NCBI GenBank assembly: GCA_964486145.1
Contig: CAZAMT010000022.1
Span: 1 to 28,994 of the forward strand
Source of the DNA: CAZAMT01 sp964486145
Lineage (GTDB): Bacteria > Bacteroidota > Bacteroidia > Bacteroidales > JAAAOM01
Length of the DNA: 28,994 bases
Direction: 5' to 3'
Shown here: piece after piece, positions 24,631 through 28,994 of the stretch
Layout of the letters: every line of letters begins with the position of its first letter
How positions within the stretch are numbered: the first letter of the stretch is position 1
The notes under the pieces: generated by a model
Databases searched by the model: none
Told to the model about the DNA's origin: nothing
What the model saw: the letters and a program-made list of their open reading frames with translations, nothing else
Program-made: the position numbers and the translations under genes

Positions 24631-25320
24631 TCAGGCTTCCCTTGATTCATCTGTATCTACCTTACCGTCTTCAATGTTTATTACCCGTTTGGCCTTTTTC
24701 ACCACCCTGTTATCATGGGTTGAAAAGATAAATGTAATTTTCTCGTCACTGTTCAGTTTCTCCATGATATCGAGCAATGTAGCTGTTGATTTTGAATCAA
24801 GGTTGGCAGTTGGTTCATCGGCCAGTATAAATTTTGGCTTTGATGCCAGAGCCCTTGCAACAGCCACCCTTTGTTGCTGACCTCCGGATAGTTTCCCTGG
24901 TCGGGCATTCATTCTGTCGCCCAGGCCAACCGCGTTTAAAAGTTCAACCGCGCGTTTTTCTCTTTCAGCTTTTGGTCTGCCCTGCAAATGCATAACAAAC
25001 TCAACATTTTCCTTTGCAGTAAGTACCGGAATTAAATTGTAAGCCTGAAACACAAATCCGATGTTACGCATCCTGAAGTCAATGATTTTCGATGATTTTA
25101 ATTCGCCGATGTTGGTGTTGTTCACAATAATTTCACCCTCCGTCGGATTATCCAGTCCTCCTATCATGTTCAGCAATGTTGTCTTTCCTGAACCGGATGG
25201 ACCAACGATGGCCGCAAACTCTCCTTCATCGAAGCTTAAATTTACACCTCTGACTGCATGCACTTTTACTTCGGATTCATTGTAAATTTTATGCACATTT
25301 TTAATATCAATAACTTTCAT
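24631..25320 (-). CDS. ABC transporter ATPase, LolD/MacB type
   Basis: This is a 229-residue ATPase powering the two adjacent FtsX-type permeases. Walker A is GPSGSGKT (40-47), the Q-loop is Q92 in FVFQAYNL, the signature is LSGGQQQRVAVARAL (144-158), Walker B is ILADEPTANLDS (165-176) and the switch is H202. FQAYNLIPVLTAKENVEF is typical of the LolD/MacB/FtsE group. The start at 25320 gives MKVIDIKNVHKIYN; the frame stays open to 25362, overlapping the permease gene, but that extension lacks similarity. The gene is 19 bases after the permease gene. Confidence 0.95.
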   Translation of the reverse strand: MKVIDIKNVHKIYNESEVKVHAVRGVNLSFDEGEFAAIVGPSGSGKTTLLNMIGGLDNPTEGEIIVNNTNIGELKSSKIIDFRMRNIGFVFQAYNLIPVLTAKENVEFVMHLQGRPKAEREKRAVELLNAVGLGDRMNARPGKLSGGQQQRVAVARALASKPKFILADEPTANLDSKSTATLLDIMEKLNSDEKITFIFSTHDNRVVKKAKRVINIEDGKVDTDESREA

Positions 25321-25339
25321 TTTTTTAGTATTAAATGTT

Positions 25340-26764
25340 TTATTCAATTCTTGTTGCTTCAACCGGATTTAACCGCAATGCCTTCATTGCCGGATAAATG
25401 GATGAAATAATTCCAGTTGCCACTACCAGCAAGGTTACCCCGAGATAAAACCTTAAGGTAATTTCAGGATATATTACGGCTCCATAGCCAAAGGCCTCAA
25501 ACCCTTCCGCATACATGCTCAGGTCAATTCCTTTCTCAGCAAAAAACTGAATCAACCCCTGCCCAATGGCCATCCCGATAATTGCACCTGTCAATGTCAG
25601 GTAGACAGTTTCGAGCATGATCATACCAAATACCCGAATTTTATTCATACCAATTGCCATGAGCATACCAAGTTCTTTGATTCTCTCAAGAACGGCCATG
25701 AGCATGGTATTGATAATTCCGAAGGCCAGTGCCAACAGGATGAACACAATGATGATGTAGTAAGAAATTTCAATGTATTCGGTAGTTAAAGCCAGGTCGG
25801 GTTGTATCTCGGTCCATATCCTTGCAGTTACTTCAGGAAAATTTTCCTTCAGCGATGAAGCAATTTCCGATGAGTATTCACGTTCACCGGCCATTATAGC
25901 TATTTCGTGCGCCACGTTACCAGTAAAACCTGCTATTCTGGCCAAATCATCATATTGAACGAAAGCCACCCGTTCTTCAAATGCTGAATTATCAATATGG
26001 TAAACGCCTGCCACACGAAAAGCACCTCCGGTTAAGTTGCCCTGTATGTCCTGAAAAGTTAACACAATTTTTGACCTTGTTTTAAATTGTTCAGCACTGT
26101 TTTTAATGGCTCTTTCGTATCTACTCAGTGCTTTCTTGCCAAGCAAGGCGGTCAGCTCTTCTACAAAATCTCCTTCCGACCTAAAAGTTTTATCTTTTAA
26201 CGTATCGAGGGAAGTAAGCACTTCCTCGTCCATACCCGATTCGCTGAGTGTAGAAATGGTTTCACCGGTGATTTTATAATGAACCAGGTTAAGCATATCA
26301 GCCAGTTGCTCACCAATAACAATCTGGTTGGATCTTCCGTCTTCAAAAAAATCACCGGTATTGTCAATGATGTTTTTATGTATATCGGAAACGGTTTTTT
26401 CCTGCTCCGGATGAACACCAAGTATGGTTATCCCGGAACTGTTTCCGGAGGTATTGGCCATGGCATTTATTTTCAACCGGGTTGATACTCCTTTTACCTG
26501 TGAATTGTTTTGTAAAGCATTTTGGATCTCCCCGAGGTTCTCAATTGTATATTCCATTTCATCGTTTTCCAAAAATTTTGGATTGTGGATCCGGACGTGA
26601 CTCACCTCGTTATGAATGGCACTCTCAACACGTTGTTCGACCATGCCCATCATAACACCAACAGAGAAAACACCTGCAAGTAGCCCCAGGGTTATTGCAA
26701 TAATAATAACAAGGCTCCTGGTTTTGTTTCTCCAAATATTTTTCCATGATATCGACAAAATCAT
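25340..26764 (-). CDS. FtsX/LolC-type ABC permease (second of two)
   Basis: This 474-residue permease has one N-terminal helix (about 15-37, after SWKNIWRNKTRS), a large periplasmic domain (about 45-330) and three C-terminal helices. The motif ERIKELGMLMAIGMNKIRV after the second helix is the coupling region of FtsX/MacB/LolC proteins. Such permeases do not form a channel; they extract lipoproteins or push periplasmic partners by mechanotransmission. The periplasmic domain contains MacB-core-like segments (ANTSGNSSGITILGVHPEQE and VIGEQLADMLNL). It is 20 bases after the paralogous permease gene, and the pair probably forms a LolC/LolE-like heterodimer with the ATPase. Confidence 0.9.
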   Translation of the reverse strand: MILSISWKNIWRNKTRSLVIIIAITLGLLAGVFSVGVMMGMVEQRVESAIHNEVSHVRIHNPKFLENDEMEYTIENLGEIQNALQNNSQVKGVSTRLKINAMANTSGNSSGITILGVHPEQEKTVSDIHKNIIDNTGDFFEDGRSNQIVIGEQLADMLNLVHYKITGETISTLSESGMDEEVLTSLDTLKDKTFRSEGDFVEELTALLGKKALSRYERAIKNSAEQFKTRSKIVLTFQDIQGNLTGGAFRVAGVYHIDNSAFEERVAFVQYDDLARIAGFTGNVAHEIAIMAGEREYSSEIASSLKENFPEVTARIWTEIQPDLALTTEYIEISYYIIIVFILLALAFGIINTMLMAVLERIKELGMLMAIGMNKIRVFGMIMLETVYLTLTGAIIGMAIGQGLIQFFAEKGIDLSMYAEGFEAFGYGAVIYPEITLRFYLGVTLLVVATGIISSIYPAMKALRLNPVEATRIE

Positions 26765-26784
26765 ATCTTATTTATTTTAATAAT

Positions 26785-28206
26785 TTATGCACGCAAAGCG
26801 TTTACTACTTTAATTTTTGTAATTGAATAAACCGGGTATAGCATGGCAATTACAATGAGTGCCAGCACAACAAGTGCCTGGTTGACATAGTAAAAATCAA
26901 TGGTCGCAAATGGCATAACCGGTTCAAGTCCGAAGCTTTCCATTGATTCTGCCAGTTCACCGGTCAGGCGAATAGGATTTCTGTTGCCAACCAACACCGC
27001 TGGTATGCTGGCCAGCATTCCGGAGGACAGGCCGATAAGACCAAGTATAATGAGTTCGATGGTAACAATGCCCGCCAGTTTAAATTTTTGCATTCCTACT
27101 GCTACCATCACGCCAAACTCTCTTTTTCTTTCAGCAGTCATCATTAAAACAGTACTGAAAATTCCGAAGGCTATAATTACATACAGAATGGCAAGAATCA
27201 GTTTACCCGATGCATTATCAGACTGTATTTGCTGCACAAGTTCCTTGTTCATTTCTTTCCAGTCCATCACAGCATAGGTTTCCGAATGAAGTTTATCCCT
27301 GATTTCACCTGTTGTGTTTTGAACAGCCTCATCATCATTGTCATGCACATTTATGGCGAGTGAAGTTACCATGTTGTAAGCGCTGTAAAAATCCTGCGCC
27401 TGTGATAATGGCATGTAAATGAAAGACCTGTTAAGTTCAGGATTTGGAAGGTCAATGATGCCTTTCACTTCAAACAAACCGGATGCGCTTCTTCCGTGAT
27501 AACCCTGACTAATCAGAATGATTGTATCACCGACACCAAGATTGAGAAATTTTGCAAGTTTATCTGCGACGAGTACTGCGTTTTCGTTTGCAGAAAGGTA
27601 TTCGCCGGGAAATTTTGAGGCATGTCTGATGGCTTCAAAATATTCTTTTTCTCCCCCGTTTTCAACGTCCAGGTCCAAAAGGATTTTATTGAATCCTGAA
27701 TAGGATTCATTTTTCAGTTCCTTTAACTTTTTCATTATATTTTCAGGAACAGAAGCATTTTGTTCCAATTCCTGAATGGCCTGCTCAGTTAGCCGGTATT
27801 TTACAAGCTTGTCTTTCGCGTTGGTCATTGTATTCTCCTTTTCCGGATCAACTCCCATGACAACAGAACCCTTTGTATTGTTACCGGAGGAGGCAAGGGC
27901 AAAGGATTCCAGTCGCGGAACAACGGCTTTAACATTTTCAACGTTTTGCACTTTGTTTACCAAAGTATCATTAAGCTCAATCATATAATCAATACCACGT
28001 TTTTCCCAAAATTCGTCGTGTTGCACCTGAATATATCCGGAATAAGATTCAACGAAGTTATTTATCATATGGTCATAGCTCCCGAGTTGAAATGACCGCA
28101 TGACAATGGCTATGAACACCGCGAAGAAAATGGACGCGGCCGTTATCATGGTTCGCCTTTTATTTCGCCAGATATTTCTCCAGGCCAGTTTAAAATATTC
28201 TCTCAT
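26785..28206 (-). CDS. FtsX/LolC-type ABC permease (first of two)
   Basis: This is a 473-residue permease with the same plan as its neighbour: helix about 20-40 after LAWRNIWRNKRRTM, a periplasmic domain (about 45-330), then helices near 334-357, 376-407 and 443-462. The coupling motif is ERKREFGVMVAVGMQ (about 358-372). Shared segments with the other permease (GNNTKGSVVMGVDPEKE against GNSSGITILGVHPEQE) show that the two arose by duplication. It begins 18 bases after the LolA-like gene. Confidence 0.9.
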   Translation of the reverse strand: MREYFKLAWRNIWRNKRRTMITAASIFFAVFIAIVMRSFQLGSYDHMINNFVESYSGYIQVQHDEFWEKRGIDYMIELNDTLVNKVQNVENVKAVVPRLESFALASSGNNTKGSVVMGVDPEKENTMTNAKDKLVKYRLTEQAIQELEQNASVPENIMKKLKELKNESYSGFNKILLDLDVENGGEKEYFEAIRHASKFPGEYLSANENAVLVADKLAKFLNLGVGDTIILISQGYHGRSASGLFEVKGIIDLPNPELNRSFIYMPLSQAQDFYSAYNMVTSLAINVHDNDDEAVQNTTGEIRDKLHSETYAVMDWKEMNKELVQQIQSDNASGKLILAILYVIIAFGIFSTVLMMTAERKREFGVMVAVGMQKFKLAGIVTIELIILGLIGLSSGMLASIPAVLVGNRNPIRLTGELAESMESFGLEPVMPFATIDFYYVNQALVVLALIVIAMLYPVYSITKIKVVNALRA

Positions 28207-28224
28207 GACACTCGTCTTTTTTTA

Positions 28225-28974
28225 TTATCTTCTACTCATTTGTTTCATGTTTTGCTGACTAAAGAATCCATTGGAAATATCCATGTTGAATTCCATCGTC
28301 TTGATGACCAGGATGGTTTTATTTCCCTCTTCCTCAGCCGGAATAATTTCAAAATGTGTAGGTATCACCCTGCCGTCCATAGTTTTTACATCTGATGCTG
28401 TTTCTGTTTTTATCAGGTAATCTTCCTCATCGTAATATTCTGATTTTAATTGGAGGTATTCATCCTGGCTGATCCATTTTACTATTTTACCCCAAACAAC
28501 AGCAGCATTTTCTTTGGGTATAAGTTCAATTTTATAGGTTTGTGTACCATCGTAGGTTTCCTGAGATAACAGGGTATGATTGTAATCCTTGGATAACGTT
28601 GATTCTTTCAAAACATCATCGTTGGAAAAATCAGATCCCATCCATCCCTGAGACATCATTGACGGAGGCAATTTTATCATCCGATTGATGGTTGGATCGT
28701 ATTGCCATAGTTCATTTTGCCTTTTTAAAAAGGTTTGACCCTCCTCTTTTGCCGGCGCTGTAACCAGGGTTAAAGAAAAATCATTTCCCTTGGTCCAGGT
28801 TTTAAAAGAAATTGTACGTTCCCATGTTGGTCTGATAATTTTCATTTCCATTTCTCCAACACTGGATTCTCCGCGGATTTTTTCTTCCGCTTTGGTAATA
28901 ATTTCTGTGGCGTTTTGGGCATTGATCATTATTGTTAACATCAGTAAGCCCGTTGTGATTAAATGTTTTTTCAT
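28225..28974 (-). CDS. LolA-like periplasmic protein (outer membrane lipoprotein-sorting family)
   Basis: This 249-residue protein has a signal peptide (MKKHLITTGLLMLTIMINAQ, cleaved about residue 20). The mature part fits the LolA-like 'outer membrane lipoprotein-sorting protein' family. An early AEEKIRGESSVGEMEMKII strand is followed by the tell-tale GQTFLKRQNELWQYDPTINRMIKLPPSMMSQGWMGSDF segment. LolA-fold proteins hold acyl chains in a hydrophobic half-barrel and ferry lipoproteins or lipids across the periplasm. It is the first gene of the operon visible here, 18 bases before the first permease gene; only 20 bases of its upstream region are in the window. It is longer than E. coli LolA and is probably not the housekeeping LolA. 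Confidence 0.88.
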   Translation of the reverse strand: MKKHLITTGLLMLTIMINAQNATEIITKAEEKIRGESSVGEMEMKIIRPTWERTISFKTWTKGNDFSLTLVTAPAKEEGQTFLKRQNELWQYDPTINRMIKLPPSMMSQGWMGSDFSNDDVLKESTLSKDYNHTLLSQETYDGTQTYKIELIPKENAAVVWGKIVKWISQDEYLQLKSEYYDEEDYLIKTETASDVKTMDGRVIPTHFEIIPAEEEGNKTILVIKTMEFNMDISNGFFSQQNMKQMSRR

Positions 28975-28994
28975 GTGTTTATAATTAAGTTATT

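Noticed and set aside
25321..25362. Possible 14-codon N-terminal extension of the LolD-type ATPase, overlapping the permease gene
   Set aside because: The extension has no similarity to the family, and the ATG at 25320 gives the normal N-terminus with regular spacing after the permease stop.
1..28994. CRISPR arrays, tRNA or rRNA genes, insertion sequences, phage genes or toxin-antitoxin pairs
   Set aside because: No regular spaced repeats, cloverleaf-type segments, transposase or integrase motifs, or paired small toxin/antitoxin genes were seen; gene content is chromosomal and continuous.

Overview
The window is a stretch of chromosome from a member of the Bacteroidota. Several features point this way: low-GC coding DNA, promoter -7 elements of the TAnnTTTG type, the split ATP synthase operon (atpB-E-F-H-A-G without atpD/atpC), a subunit a with a long periplasmic N-terminal extension, a TypA/YceD/RpmF/PlsX/FabH block of Bacteroidota type, and SpoIIE-type phosphatases with GAF and PAS sensors. 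I cannot name the genus from the sequence alone. No tRNA, rRNA, CRISPR array, insertion sequence or phage gene is visible. No gap between genes exceeds about 210 bases.

Layout. (1) Bases 1-7955, plus strand, is a signalling cluster: the 3' end of a CheB-type methylesterase, a membrane GAF protein, a membrane GAF/PAS/PAS/SpoIIE phosphatase (SiaA-like), a SiaB-type kinase, a SiaC-type phospho-acceptor, and a 1019-residue ABCG-like transporter with a TerB-like N-terminus. This is the gene order of the Pseudomonas siaABCD operon, with the diguanylate cyclase SiaD replaced by an ABC transporter. I consider it the most interesting part of the window. (2) Bases 8077-9487 hold a lipoprotein and a small secreted protein, closed by a strong terminator. 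(3) Bases 9615-12075 hold a nitroreductase convergent with typA. (4) From a divergent promoter region at about 12076-12249, the block yceD-rpmF-plsX-fabH runs to 14962. (5) Bases 15170-21243 hold a bactofilin, two small AtpZ/AtpI-like membrane proteins and atpB-E-F-H-A-G. A terminator-like hairpin lies between atpE and atpF. (6) Bases 21247-23181, minus strand, encode a soluble three-PAS histidine kinase whose stop codon is 3 bases from the atpG stop. (7) Bases 23368-28974, minus strand, form a five-gene envelope-transport operon: LolA-like periplasmic protein, two FtsX/LolC-type permeases, a LolD/MacB-type ATPase and an outer-membrane beta-barrel.

How the genes work together. In region 1 the phosphatase and the SiaB kinase are expected to set the phosphorylation of SiaC (Thr68 is conserved), and the unphosphorylated or phosphorylated SiaC would act on a partner. 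The genomic position suggests that partner is the TerB-ABCG transporter. This is inference. Regions 4 and 5 are housekeeping operons for phospholipid/fatty acid initiation and for the F1Fo ATP synthase, whose beta and epsilon subunits must be encoded elsewhere. Region 7 looks like a dedicated trans-envelope pathway that moves a lipid or lipoprotein from the inner membrane through a LolA-like carrier to an outer-membrane barrel.
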